A stretch of DNA of 64,000 bases from positions 28,931,237 to 28,995,236 of the forward strand of contig OX388307.1 in NCBI GenBank assembly GCA_947579605.1. The letters run 5' to 3'. How positions within the stretch are numbered: the first letter of the stretch is position 1; the number at the start of each line of letters is the position of its first letter. Shown in pieces: positions 12,101 to 21,674 of the stretch. This stretch comes from Athripsodes cinereus. Taxonomy: Eukaryota; Arthropoda; Insecta; Trichoptera; Leptoceridae. Below the pieces are notes generated by a model, which saw only the letters and a program-made list of their open reading frames with translations, was not told the origin of the DNA and ran no database searches. Made by a program: the position numbers and the translations under genes.

Positions 12101-15100
12101 GCTATGGATATAAAAAGTGCTAGAGCTCGGAATTTAGAAGTCTAACAGCAGTAGTGTTCGATTGACAATAGCACTGAGAAGATTGTGCAGTAAACAAATT
12201 AAGTATTTAATAAAAACAGGGAAGAGATCGCAACAATATCAACCTCGCAATACACTGAATGATTAAAGGGAATGTCATCATGATGCTTGTTTCATTAACA
12301 AAATGTTATTTGCAAACTTCCTCTTAGCAAAATTAAATACTATTTATTACAAATCACTCCTATTTTTAAAACTGTGGTAGTAAAAAATAAAGTAAAATTG
12401 CAGATATGATGAATGCTTTAAAATTAAATTTATGAATTTTCTAATTAATTTCTTGGGTGGAAATCTATATAATTTCCACCCAAGAAATGATATGATAATG
12501 AAATGATTGTCAATAAATGTGTTTCTGTATAAAATAACACCAGACTAACTCTAACCTAACCTACAAATCAGCCAAATGTAAAAATTTATGTACACGCCAA
12601 AGGCTTACAAAAAATGCAAATAATTTTTCAGTTTAAGAAAACACTAAATTCTTAATCTCCAGGCTAAAATCTACATAAAAGTAATATAAAATAATCAACA
12701 TTTAGATATGTTCACATGTCTGGAAAAATTCCATAAATATTAATACTTCTTCTAACAAAACATCAATCTTCTTCTTCGCCCTCGCCTCTATCCCATTTAC
12801 TTGGGGTCGGCTCTCCTAGTCCTCATCTTCCAAGTTTTCCGGTCTCCTACGTCCTCCGAGCGCAACATTGCCTCCTTCATGTCCCTGGCAATTGTGGACA
12901 TCCAGGTGGTCACTGGTCTTACTTCTACGTCCATTGTCTTTTTGATCATGTTATTCTATGGTAGTCTCTAGATGTGCCCGTACTATCGTAATCGGTTTTC
13001 GGTTATTTTTTCACCGATGGGAGCAACTTTGAAACTACCACGGATATGGACATTTCTCACCCTATCCATCCTTGTTACACCACCAGCCCATCTGAGCATT
13101 TTCATTTCATTGGTGTGTAGAGTCTGGGCGTGATTATGTTTTAGGGCCCAACATTCAGATGAATAAGTCATAGTTAGTCTGACCACAGTTTTGTACACCT
13201 GACCCTTGATTTTTATTGGCATTTTCTTATCACACAGTACACCAGAAACAGATCTCCATTTCATCCATCCAAGCTTTGAGCGATGTGCAATGCCATCAAT
13301 GTAAGTGTTAATAAACCAAAACTCAGCAGCAATACACATTTAACCTAAATCACTTACAAACAACCGAATAGCCTCACAAAACTAAAATACAAATAAATAA
13401 ATGAGGTATGTTAAAGTGATGCTTATGATGATCAATTTGAAATCTAGACTCCGAATTGTCAGTTATTTTTCACATAGGAGTGATAGGAAAAATAGAAAAA
13501 ATGAGCACCATACAAAGATATACTAGATAGGTAATTCAAAGAAAAAATCGGTCCTACAGCCGATCAAATTTTACAGCCAGTTTTAAACCAGCGTCCGTTG
13601 AGACGGTTTGTTAGACAGCGCATAACCATTATCATCTTAATGATATAGAGTGAGACAGCATAATATTATTATTGTTATTATTAATGCGTTAAGTTGGAAC
13701 ACGAATATTCCGCAATAATGTACTGAATTGCAGGTCTAGTATGTCTATGGCACCATATTATCCTATATTTGTACTCATTTTTCCTATGTGATACACTTGT
13801 ACAGTTCCTTGTACATGCTCTTGTTGGGTGTCTAAGTGCGGCCTGTGAAGCATATGGACACTTTTTCTAATAATAGTTGGTACAAATACCCGTTACTTTT
13901 TGAAAGAGGTATTTTGAGAAAATATTCTTAAAGAAAACTGAGGAGTTTTGAAACATTTCAAATTCCTACAACATTTTGAAAATTTGGCGACGGGGGGTAG
14001 AAATTTTAAGGTTAAGTAAAATTATTAAAAATTTCATTAATTGTATCGGCATTTACTTTGTAACACTTCATTTTAAATTAACAAATAAAATAAATATTTA
14101 TTATTTTGTTTTGTGTTACTGTTGAGTATGACTAACGCACGACCGGTTTCGCGGACTCCGAGTTCGCATCATCAGGTGCTGATCTATACTATAGATCAGC
14201 ACCTGATGATGCGAACTCGGAGTCCGCGAAACCGGTCGTGCGTTAGTCATACTCAACAGTAACACAAAACAAAATAATAAATATTTATTTTATTTGTTAA
14301 TTTAAAATTATTAAATGTTCCATATATGGAGTATATTGTTGTGCGGCCCGGTAGGAAATCTCATTTCTAAAATTTGGCCCGGCTGCTGAAAAGGTTGGCC
14401 ACCCATGGTCTAAATGATCATTTAAATAGGATGCGGAATTGATGGTTAGATCAATCTAAACATCAATCATTGTTCAGAAGTGATCACACATTGGACACTC
14501 TTTCTTTATCTCACTAGTAATTCTCTATGCACTAATGTACAATCGCATTCACTTAGATTACAAGAATTTAAAATAAGAATACATAGAGAAATATTTTGTT
14601 AAGGTGTGTGACATTGTGGAAGGCATAAAGTCGTATGACCTTGGACATCCTTATTCTTAGTACGAATAGAATTTTATCCTATTCCACTTTAATCAGATAA
14701 GTTCATACAAATGCAGTTGGACTGTTTAATCAAAGCGCGCTTGGTCCAGGTGTACCTACTTAGATAGGGTAAACTGGGCGTTAATGTCAATGATTGAAAG
14801 AACTGTGGCAATCTGGTTAAGCATATAGGAATCGAAATAAATAAAACAAGCTTTTTATTCTACTAATGATCATTAATAGAATAAAATGCTTGTTTTATTT
14901 ATTTCGATATGGAATTCTACTACCTAAACACCGACACAGTGAACATATAGGAATCACACAAGAATATTGTTAGCATCTAATAAAATCATTCAAAATATAA
15001 TATTATTATATTAAGCTATAATTTAAAAGTAATTACTAAAATGTACATAATGTAGGTATTTTATTTTACATTCAGCTGATAATGTTAGGAGTGTTATCAA

Positions 15101-15865
15101 GAAATAACTATACAATTATAGATAATCCAAAATTTGTTAACAGCAAACTAAATAAGACAGTTTATGAATGTGAATGACAAGTAATTTATGAAAGTGAGCC
15201 CAATAAACAAAAAATTCTATGAAACTAATTAAAAGGTATGTAGATTAGAAATGAAATAGATAGTTAAGTGCATATTTATAAAATTGGACAACAATTAACA
15301 TAAATAAGCTCAGATTTATGAAAGTTATCAAGTGTTGCTGAAAATTTGAATAAAATCGCAATTTGGTAGACAACTTTTGGAATAAGTTATAAAAAGCTTT
15401 TCATTTTTACACATATTTAGCAATTAAAACATAGCATGAGGGGTTACAAATCAGACAGAATCTTATTAACAACTTTGATACGGAAAGAACACCTTCACAT
15501 TGAAAATGTGCAAATATCATTACTAATGTCTAGGCTAAGTTACCTACTGTACATTCACATTGCACAGAATTATTATTTGAAACGTAACTAATTCAAGTAA
15601 TTATATAAACGCATAATTACGAGCCGGTTTGAAACAATGTCCCGGGCCACACTTATAAGACTTCGAAATATAGTATAATCAGGCCAAGGTAAATATTTAT
15701 GAGAGGTTAGACATGACATGAGCCCAAAGAAATGTGAACCAGACACATACCTTTACACGCCGATATGAGGAAGTAACCACAATCTGTAACATCACTAAAA
15801 TCTAAATGCACTACAGGACGAGTATGTCCACTACAATTTAACGATATTTGTTTCGTGTTAGCCAT
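1..15865 (-). CDS. Strap: Strap (serine/threonine kinase receptor-associated protein), 5' part, 4 exons, partial
   Basis: WD40-repeat scaffold of the STRAP/UNRIP family (Drosophila wmd). Family members bind TGF-beta receptors and SMAD7 and join the SMN complex in snRNP assembly, in the cytoplasm. CDS exons in transcript order: 15751-15865, 2617-2751, 610-765 and 1-109 (running off the window). The phases join cleanly and give about 171 residues, roughly half of the ~350-residue family length. The protein opens [19 protein letters not shown], close to the family start, and continues with the conserved blocks [25 protein letters not shown] and [16 protein letters not shown] and WD signatures mark the first WD repeats. 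Intron 1 is about 13 kb and full of mobile elements. The start at 15863-15865 was chosen because it gives the family N-terminus; an in-frame upstream ATG at 16012 would add unrelated residues. The C-terminal WD repeats lie left of the window. Confidence 0.93.
610..765 (-). CDS. Strap: Strap exon 3
   Basis: Encodes [15 protein letters not shown] through [11 protein letters not shown], a WD blade with the WD dipeptide. The acceptor is TTTTTGCAG and the donor GTGAG. Confidence 0.92.
1037..1332. mobile_element. hAT-type MITE, 296 bp, in Strap intron 2
   Basis: The terminal inverted repeat CAGTGCTCCGCAACC at 1037 is mirrored by GGTTGCGGAGCACTG ending at 1332. It is flanked by an 8 bp near-duplication, CCATACAT at 1029-1036 and CCATACAC at 1333-1340. 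TIRs starting CAG with an 8 bp target duplication are typical of hAT elements. There is no transposase, so the copy is non-autonomous. The short reading frame across it is not a gene. Confidence 0.85.
1821..2214. mobile_element. MITE family M1, copy 1
   Basis: About 390 bp with near-perfect ~33 bp terminal inverted repeats beginning TATCGTCC and ending GGACGATA. A second copy lies at 9256-9644. A TA duplication is possible at the ends, which would point to a Tc1/mariner-like mover; this is not certain because the ends are themselves TA-rich. It lies in Strap intron 2. Confidence 0.85.
2617..2751 (-). CDS. Strap: Strap exon 2
   Basis: Encodes [20 protein letters not shown] and the following blade through GAADFT, the most conserved stretch of the family. 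The acceptor is TTTCCAG and the donor GTAG; both flanking codons are split. Confidence 0.93.
3248..3450 (-). mobile_element. SINE-A fragment
   Basis: Minus-strand copy of the ~260 bp SINE-A family. It shares the block CATATCCCACAAGTGGGGTA, the CTGCA/AACATGCA block and the AGAGTGGGAGACC block with the complete copy at 33973-34234. It is diverged and lies in Strap intron 1. Confidence 0.75.
5556..5930 (-). mobile_element. LINE reverse-transcriptase C-terminal fragment (CR1/L2-like)
   Basis: Minus-strand reading gives [18 protein letters not shown], then HKAMNNMSP and [14 protein letters not shown]. This is the usual C-terminal pattern of CR1/L2-type reverse transcriptases (LHWLPVxxRI, HKALNG, LRSS). 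It is 5'-truncated and interrupted by stops, so a dead fragment. Its 3' part resembles the tail found behind the calexcitin frame at 23.5 kb. Confidence 0.75.
7087..7230 (+). mobile_element. SINE-A fragment
   Basis: Plus-strand SINE-A remnant. It contains the GATGAGGTTTACCATCTATC and CCTGAATGTCTT blocks, the ACATGCAG block and GGCTATCCCATTTGTAGATG, in the family order. Confidence 0.7.
9256..9644. mobile_element. MITE family M1, copy 2
   Basis: Second copy of the inverted-repeat element at 1821-2214, estimated near 90% identical across its full length and in the same orientation. The right terminus is more diverged (GGAACTATA). Both copies lie in Strap introns. Confidence 0.85.
10408..10774. 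mobile_element. hAT-type MITE, 367 bp
   Basis: Terminal repeats TAGTGATGTAACGAATG and CATTCGTTACATCACTA sit inside a perfect 8 bp duplication GTACAAAC (10400-10407 and 10775-10782). Subterminal sequence is rich in GCGAATA/TATTCGC words. The core, containing CCGAGGAGTTTTGAAATATT, is shared with the hAT elements at 33.8 and 53.3 kb, although the termini differ. Confidence 0.88.
11044..11200 (+). pseudogene. Decayed LINE C-terminus (RTE-like)
   Basis: Shifting frames recover fragments such as [15 protein letters not shown] and WEACI-stop-QKMNTG-stop. These resemble the end of RTE-type reverse-transcriptase proteins. Frameshifts and stops make it non-functional. Confidence 0.5.
11760..11950 (-). 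mobile_element. SINE-B, tRNA-derived, full-length-like
   Basis: On the minus strand, a tRNA-like head carries an A-box-like TAGCCTGGGGGTAGAG and a perfect B box GGTTCGATCCC (11886-11896). A body with a GGGTTTATAACAAAAACCC hairpin and a poly-A tail (poly-T on the plus strand, 11763-11779) follow. Related copies lie at 19171-19250 and 37438-37610. Confidence 0.85.
12448..12488. repeat. Short perfect hairpin
   Basis: Two 17-base arms, ATTTCTTGGGTGGAAAT and its exact complement, around a 7-base spacer. It may be a small foldback insertion. No family assignment. Confidence 0.8.
12766..13339 (-). pseudogene. RTE-like LINE reverse-transcriptase C-terminal fragment
   Basis: Reading the minus strand from 13339 gives [20 protein letters not shown], then [20 protein letters not shown] and [19 protein letters not shown]. 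This is the typical C-terminal half of RTE-clade reverse transcriptase. After a frameshift near 12980 it resumes as [12 protein letters not shown] and ends [15 protein letters not shown], the usual RTE terminus. A GAA-rich tail follows at about 12770. It is 5'-truncated, with the RT catalytic motif absent. Confidence 0.85.
13878..14410. mobile_element. hAT-like element remnant carrying the palindromic insertion
   Basis: The left part shares the hAT core (GGTACAAATACCCG, then a GAGGAGTTTTGAAACATTTC block and GGCGACGGGG). The right part ends in a GGCCCGG-rich stretch and GGTTGGCCACCCATGG, a common style of hAT terminus. The two halves are separated by the insertion at 14030-14302. I could not find a matching left terminus. 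Confidence 0.5.
14030..14308. repeat. Perfect 239 bp palindrome inside a retro-insertion with 13 bp direct repeats
   Basis: Positions 14070-14188 are the exact reverse complement of 14190-14308, centred on the C at 14189: 119-base arms with no mismatch and a 1-base spacer. The direct repeat TAAAATTATTAAA occurs at 14017-14029 and 14303-14315, so the unit looks inserted with a target duplication. Each arm carries CCTGATGATG with GCGAAACCGGTC downstream, the word pair seen in hammerhead-ribozyme cores of Penelope-like elements. There is no open reading frame. Confidence 0.85.
14834..14943. mobile_element. Foldback insertion family F, copy 1
   Basis: A 110 bp insertion inside the 12 bp direct repeat CATATAGGAATC (14822-14833 and 14944-14955). 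It begins GAAATAAATAAAACAAGC, whose exact complement recurs after a short, itself partly palindromic, spacer. A tail GGAATTCTACTACCTAAACA then ACAGTGAA follows. A second copy with a different spacer is at 44483-44616. Confidence 0.8.
15751..15865 (-). CDS. Strap: Strap exon 1
   Basis: Encodes residues 1-38 plus the first base of codon 39, ending in the family motif YFLISACK. The donor is GTATGT. The split Asp codon is completed by exon 2, restoring DGKPM. Confidence 0.92.
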
Positions 15866-16658
15866 ATTTAATACGAATATAACAATACTATCTACTAAAG
15901 TTTTGACTTGATCCAAAAAAGTTTGAGTCCGACCGCACGTATTGTTGACAATCGACTGATGATGATGATAGAAAAGAATGACATGAACATTCAACAAATA
16001 TTCATTTGTCAAGAAAATACATCGGTAAAACAGTTAACTTCTAAAAGGATTTCGGGGGAATTATACAATAATGAAAACTTTTGTGTGTAAATATTTCACT
16101 ATTATTTTTCACTTTTGTTCCTAATACTCTGTAAAAATAGATTAATATTTTACTAAATTGTTTAGTTTATAATGCAAAGAATCTTATTTGTGTATTGTAT
16201 TCTTTCAATAAATTGTTAAATAAAACAACGAAAACTACACGGTTAATTACTTACTACTTTACTCTTTAAAATTTGCAGTCTTACCAAAGTGCAAATCCAA
16301 AATCATTTAGAAAAGTAGCCAGAGTTTAAAAATATAGTATTGTATTTTTTAAACTTAAAATTTCATTTTCAAAAGCATTTAACAAAATCAAAGTAGTTTA
16401 AAGAAAAAAAATCAATTATCTTTGAATGAAAAATGCGAACATTTTATTTGATAAGAACTTGTAAAGTCTTGACAAGATACCATAGTATTATGAACGTTGA
16501 CATAATATTATGTTATGGCAATAAATTTTACTTGCGATTTTGTTCGTTAATTGGTTAAGTTGGGAGCAGTGTGGAAAATTAATTTTGGTTCGCAGAGTGT
16601 GTCTTCTGCTTTTTCTTATATTTCTAGTAATTGGGGTTTATAAACATAATTTTTGAAA
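15866..16658. promoter_or_regulatory. Divergent promoter interval between Strap and mRpL12
   Basis: The start codons of Strap (minus) and mRpL12 (plus) are 793 bp apart and no repeat was recognised between them. Both transcription starts must lie here. I see no convincing TATA box in a plausible position and cannot place the start sites. Shared regulation is possible but only inferred from the arrangement. Confidence 0.55.
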
Positions 16659-16720
16659 ATGAATGCCCTCAAAAATTTTACCAAAATACATTTGACGCAA
16701 TGCAGGAACTTGGTACGAAT
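16659..16720 (+). CDS. mRpL12: mRpL12 exon 1
   Basis: Residues 1-20 plus two bases of codon 21; the putative mitochondrial presequence. The donor GTAAGT is ideal. Confidence 0.88.
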
Positions 16721-18919
16721 GTAAGTAGGCTATTTTAACTTTTAGTTCATAACCTCAAATTTGTGCAATTCCAATAACGACACTATTTATGTTATTTTTA
16801 CGATATTGTGTGCCGCCTTTGACAACTGATATTTAATTTGCTTTTAATGAAGTTTTATTTTATATTTTGTCACAAATTTTTCGAATATAATGAATGTTTG
16901 TTTCTAACCTGTCTTCTATTGCTACAGGAGTGCATTGCGGCAGTCCACTGCTGCTGCAGTAAATGCATCTGCAACTGAACCACTTACCATTCCATCACCA
17001 GAAAACGATAAAGTATATTCTCCAAAGTTAGAAAAGATTGCAAGTGAAATAACCACATTGAACCTTCTAGAAGTTAGTGAACTGAGCCAATTGTTGAAGA
17101 AAAGATTGAATCTCCCTGACCAACCCACAATGCCCATGGGTGGATTTATGATGCAAGCTGCGCCTAAAGTAGAGGAAGAGGAAGCAGCTGCGCCTGTTAA
17201 AGTACAATTGGAGTTTACCGTAAGATAATTTCACTCAATATTTAATATCTCTATTACTGTAACTTTCTTATTTATAACTACATATTTGGGCAATTATTTT
17301 TATAATTTGTGAAAGTATACATCCATGATAAACCGGATATGAAGTTCGAGACATTACTTTATTTGTGAAGGAGTAAAAGATTTCTGGTTATTTAAATCCT
17401 CACCTCACGTATTACCCAACTAGCAAAATTGTGGTCGAGAAAACGTCGCTACACATGTTATATAACTGTCATATAAACGTCTATATGACCCGAAAAGGGC
17501 CCAAATAATATAACTTTTTAATCGTATAGTGGTTGTGTTATGGTTTATTGATGACTAATTATAGTTACATAGTCGTCGAGTAGTGGTGACAGCGCGACTA
17601 AAATCGTTGTATAATGGTCTCTTCCATACATCTATGCGACTATTTCGTTACGTAAATGTCGTAAAAAGGTGAATTATTCGTGTTATACGACATTCTTCCA
17701 ACAGTATATACAGAAAGTGACAGGATCGAGTGACAAAACAAAAGATAGGTAATTTTCATATTAAAATATAATATTAAGTTAACAGATAGAGTATAAATTT
17801 AGTTGAACTCTTCATCAATACATGCGCTGTGTCGAATATTACTATACCCACTCTTAATTTATTTTGGGAATTTATTTTTTTCGTCAACTATGGGTATATT
17901 TATGTTATAATAATAATGCCCCTTTCAAATTTGTCAGCAATAAGGAATGTGAAATTAATTATTAATTATAATATCTAACGAAAATTCCGCCATCTTTCTG
18001 AAGTTATGCAGCGACTTCTAATCGACGACAATATAACGACATGTCATATAAACAAACGTTTACATAACTTATTTATCATCGCCATTTTGCCCAAAATATT
18101 ATGGTTATATTATGGTGGTTCGGAACCTTTTACACGATTATGACTCGTATAAAAGTCGTTTAAATGAAACTTATATGACTATTTTATCTATTTGGTGACG
18201 TTTATATAACTGAAACGTTTACTCGACTAAAAGGTTATATATTGATGTTATATAAAGGTTTTCCTGACACCAATATACGATTAGTTGTATTAATTAGTTG
18301 AATACACGTTTACTCGACGTTTTTATTTGACTTTAAGACTATATAACTTAATCGTCGAATGATAACTTCTTTACGACGTCGTAGTTACGGAAACACTTTA
18401 ATATAACAGTTAAAGGACTTAAGATCGTATAATTTTATTGTTATATAACCTTTTTGCTAGTTGGGTAATCATGGAGTTTCCAAAATAGATTTCCCACTTT
18501 ACTCAATTTTTTCGAGTGTTTTGTATAAAGTAAGCATTTGTAAAAAATCGTGAGAAAAACGTTTTCAATCTGATAAGATGTTCCATCGATACCAAATATC
18601 ATATTTTTTACAACAAATGTTAGTGATTCCCTGGTTACCCCACTTGTTGGAGATGCTATTATAATGGTGCAAGTTGGCTTCTTTACTAAATAATTTATTT
18701 TGTACGTTTTTGCAGGTCAAATTGAAGAGTTTTGATGAAAAACAAAAAGTAGCTTTGATCAAAGAAATTAAAAATTGTATGGAAGGTTACAATCTTGTGC
18801 AAGCCAAGAAGTTTGTTGAAAGCTTACCAGCCATCGTCAAAGACAAAATAACCAAAGAAGAAGCAGAGAAATTGAAGGAAGCCCTCAGTAAAGTGGGAGC
18901 AGAAGTGGTCATTGAATAG
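16659..18919 (+). CDS. mRpL12: Mitochondrial ribosomal protein L12 (mRpL12), complete, 3 exons
   Basis: Mitochondrial large-subunit stalk protein of the bacterial L7/L12 family, which recruits translation factors to the mitoribosome. Exons 16659-16720, 16928-17219 and 18716-18919 join in phase to 185 residues plus stop, a normal family length. The N-terminus (MNALKNFTKIHLTQCRNLVR) is basic, amphipathic and lacks acidic residues, as expected of a mitochondrial targeting peptide. Residues ~50-80 form the dimerisation helix (EKIASEITTLNLLEVSELSQ). An Ala/Glu-rich hinge follows at ~100-112 and the C-terminal L7/L12 domain runs from LEFTVKLKSFDEKQKVALI to AEVVIE, with the conserved NLVQAKKFVES. 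All splice sites are GT-AG. Intron 2 hosts a 1.06 kb inverted-repeat element. The gene is head-to-head with Strap. Confidence 0.95.
16928..17219 (+). CDS. mRpL12: mRpL12 exon 2
   Basis: Completes codon 21 (Met) and encodes residues 22-118: the dimerisation helix, the acidic Ala-rich hinge and the first strand of the C-terminal domain. The acceptor is TTGCTACAG and the donor GTAAGA. Confidence 0.93.
17411..18469. mobile_element. 1.06 kb inverted-repeat element in mRpL12 intron 2, unclassified
   Basis: Perfect 18-base terminal inverted repeats: ATTACCCAACTAGCAAAA at 17411-17428 and its complement at 18452-18469. If the true ends are CCCAAC and GTTGGG, the flanking TA dinucleotides form a TA target duplication, suggesting a Tc1/mariner-type mover, but this is ambiguous. 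The interior encodes nothing. Its two outer thirds are crowded with variants of TATATAAC, CGACTAAAA, TCGTATAA and TATATGAC, giving a quasi-periodic texture absent from the middle (about 17710-17990). Confidence 0.75.
18485..18672 (+). mobile_element. Degenerate SINE-A remnant
   Basis: The blocks TTTCCCACTTTACTC, TTTTCGAGTGT, GTTCCATCGATACC and GATTCCCTGGTTACCCCACT (with TTGTTGGAGATG) follow SINE-A order loosely on the plus strand. It lies just before mRpL12 exon 3. Confidence 0.5.
18716..18919 (+). CDS. mRpL12: mRpL12 exon 3
   Basis: Encodes residues 119-185 and the stop TAG: the bulk of the L7/L12 C-terminal domain, including KVALIKEIKN and GYNLVQAKKFVES. The acceptor is TTTTTGCAG. Confidence 0.95.
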   Translation, partial: VKLKSFDEKQKVALIKEIKNCMEGYNLVQAKKFVESLPAIVKDKITKEEAEKLKEALSKVGAEVVIE

Positions 18920-18974
18920 ATACATATTGTAATATTTTAGCTTTAAGTTGTTTATGCATTTTATATTAGTTTAA

Positions 18975-18980
18975 AATAAA
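18975..18980 (+). terminator. Polyadenylation signal of mRpL12
   Basis: A canonical AATAAA 56 bases after the mRpL12 stop codon, followed by a T-rich tract near 19006-19017. Confidence 0.75.
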
Positions 18981-19170
18981 GTTATTTACTTTAATCACAG
19001 ATCCAGTTTTTTTTTATTTCTTCTATCACAGTGTAGTTGCTATCAGTAAAATTAACAATTTTGTACTTAATTTTTTTTTATGTAATTATTACATGTCAAT
19101 ATCAGCCAACACCAAATTAATGCTCCGCAAATCTTTATTTCTTAGATATTTAGAAAATTTCTATTATTTG

Positions 19171-19250
19171 GGAGTGTGCCGGCACCTAGGATCGAACCCT
19201 GACCCCTTGTTCACAAGGCTGAGAGTCTATGTCCAGGCTACCGACGAACT
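19171..19250 (-). mobile_element. SINE-B head fragment, tRNA-derived
   Basis: On the minus strand it keeps the tRNA-like head with B box GGTTCGATCC and the TAGCCTGGACATAGAC A-box region. The body and poly-A tail are not recognisable. Confidence 0.75.
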
Positions 19251-21674
19251 CTCTTAGAATGTTGACTTTAAATACTCTTCAGATAGATATTGTACTCTTC
19301 TTATGGATAGTGGCATTTTGAATATAAATGTAATGGAGAAATGTTCCAGCTGAAATAGTTGGTATCCTGATGATAGACCTTAGATCGGTGGGTTGTATCT
19401 CACTAAAACCTACTCCACCATCACAATCCATAGTGTTAAATAATTATAAAATTAATCATTTTACAAAAGTAAGTATATTATTTGCAGTAGACCACAAACC
19501 CACCTGCTGGATTGGAAAATGACACATTGTGTTGAGTGTTGCATCCATAAAAATAAAACACAATTTCATTGTAAAAAATACTAATTTATTTTTTAACTTA
19601 AAATTCAGGAGCAGTGTATTTCACAGAATATATAATTAATATATATGTTATGTTCTTTAGACATTTCATATTGTTGATAAAATTATATTACTTTATACAC
19701 ATTAATTATTCCTACCATAGAGAAGAAAGGCTTGCAATTGAACAGTTGTAAGGTAATACCTCCCAGTTAATAAATAATTGGTTATTTTTATAAAAAGGTT
19801 AAGCGCTCTCCTATTGACTATCAATATATTCAGTACAAGTAGCATTACACTTTGTTATAAAAATGAGCAGTCACCGATTGGAAATTAACGCCACCGATAA
19901 TTAATTTATTATGCATACAAATGGAAAACCTTTATATTACCTTTTTAGAATAGAACAGAAGACTCAAAATAGAAATATAGATATTATTCAATCACTAATG
20001 TAGGTTATTTATACATTTTTGAACTAATTTTATTCTTACTAATTTCAAGATACAAGATCTTCTCTATGGCACATTCTTTTTTTGATCTACTGATGATTAT
20101 ATTCGTTAAGGTTACTTGGTACTGAGAAACTGTTGATGTCTCACTGTGAAAATATTTTCTATATCTCTTGAAACACTATTAGATATAATACACTTTTGTA
20201 CATTTGTTATTTACAATAGAAAGTGGATTTGTGATGATTAAAAAAAATGGTTAAAGATGTTGATTGAGAGTAAAAGTAAAAAATCTATAGTACATACAAA
20301 AATTTAAAATATGAAGTAAAAGTCTGTATTGGGATCAAAAATATCTGAAAGTGTATTAATAAATCTTATGGTCATAAATCAAATCCACAGAATCATACTT
20401 GTTGTGTAAATATCAATTTTGTTTGATTTCAAAATAAAGTTTTTCTATTAGAAATCTAATTAATAAGTTTTGCAAATGAAATTGTAATGGCACGATAGAA
20501 ACAATAAAAATATTATTAGCACAGTGAAAACACAACAAGCGATAGAGAAATCAAACTAAAATGGGAATAATAAGTGAATCCTCCTATAATATGGCACTTT
20601 AATTAATAAATAATAATAAAATGAGCTACATTATTATTCCATTCACACCACAATAGATCTTGTAGCAATCCACAACCTTTTTATCCTTAATCCAAAATTA
20701 TATATTTATTAACATACACAAATATATCAGTAGTGGTACATTTATATTAAATTTTATCGTAATGGGCAGAGAATATAAAGTCCCATGGAAGTACTATCAA
20801 AAGTGTTTCATTTTTACTAATTTAACATGAACTTCCATCAAGTACTGTCGGTCGACATTACATGTCAATGCCATATTATCTCAATGCGGAAACATATGGT
20901 ACAATGATAAATAATCTGAAATCACAATTTTATAAACTTTGAAAATTCACCAAAAATACGTCATACCTTTTAAATTAATTGGTTAACAACAAGAATACAA
21001 TATGTTATTTTTCTCAGATATAAATTCAAAATCCATTTGATTGAAATTTGCTAAATAATGATATTACGGCATACAGTTTTACATTAGGACTTATTGTTAT
21101 TACGTCAGATAAATGTAAATTTATGTTGTGGCCGTACAGACTTAGTATAGAGAGCAAATGTATAATTGTAAAAAATTACTGGTAATATAAAATTTCATAC
21201 AATTCAATTATACATTTAGTTAGGTGTGCATGGATATAACAATGATAATTTACACATATTTAACTCGGAATGATTATGAGGAGAGATCCAGAGAAAGAAG
21301 AAAAAAATATTATCAAAACATTCGGATGATAAAATTATAAATAATTATATTATGTGCGTACATTTATTAGTTTATCAGCAATCATTGACAATCTATCAGC
21401 TACCTGGTTATGCACCTACAATATTCGTTTATTTATTTGTATAGAACCATACATTGAAATAACACGAAGTAATTTTATTATCATTATAATATGCAATATA
21501 ATTTAAAGGAAATTATATTATAATTAATTATTATTATTTAACATATACATCGTCATATAGTTTTATTTAGATATAGCTTTTCAACATCACGTACACAATG
21601 CAATGCGGAAATAATATTTACAAATATAATATACGCCATTCTCACAACTAGTCAAGCATGCAATTGAATGTGTC

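Noticed and set aside
12550..12570. Telomere-like CCTAA repeats
   Set aside because: Only two units (TAACCTAACCTA). Too short to be meaningful.
16935..17228. mRpL12 exon 2 as a stand-alone gene
   Set aside because: It lacks a start codon in this frame and continues across GT-AG introns into exon 1 and exon 3 of mRpL12.
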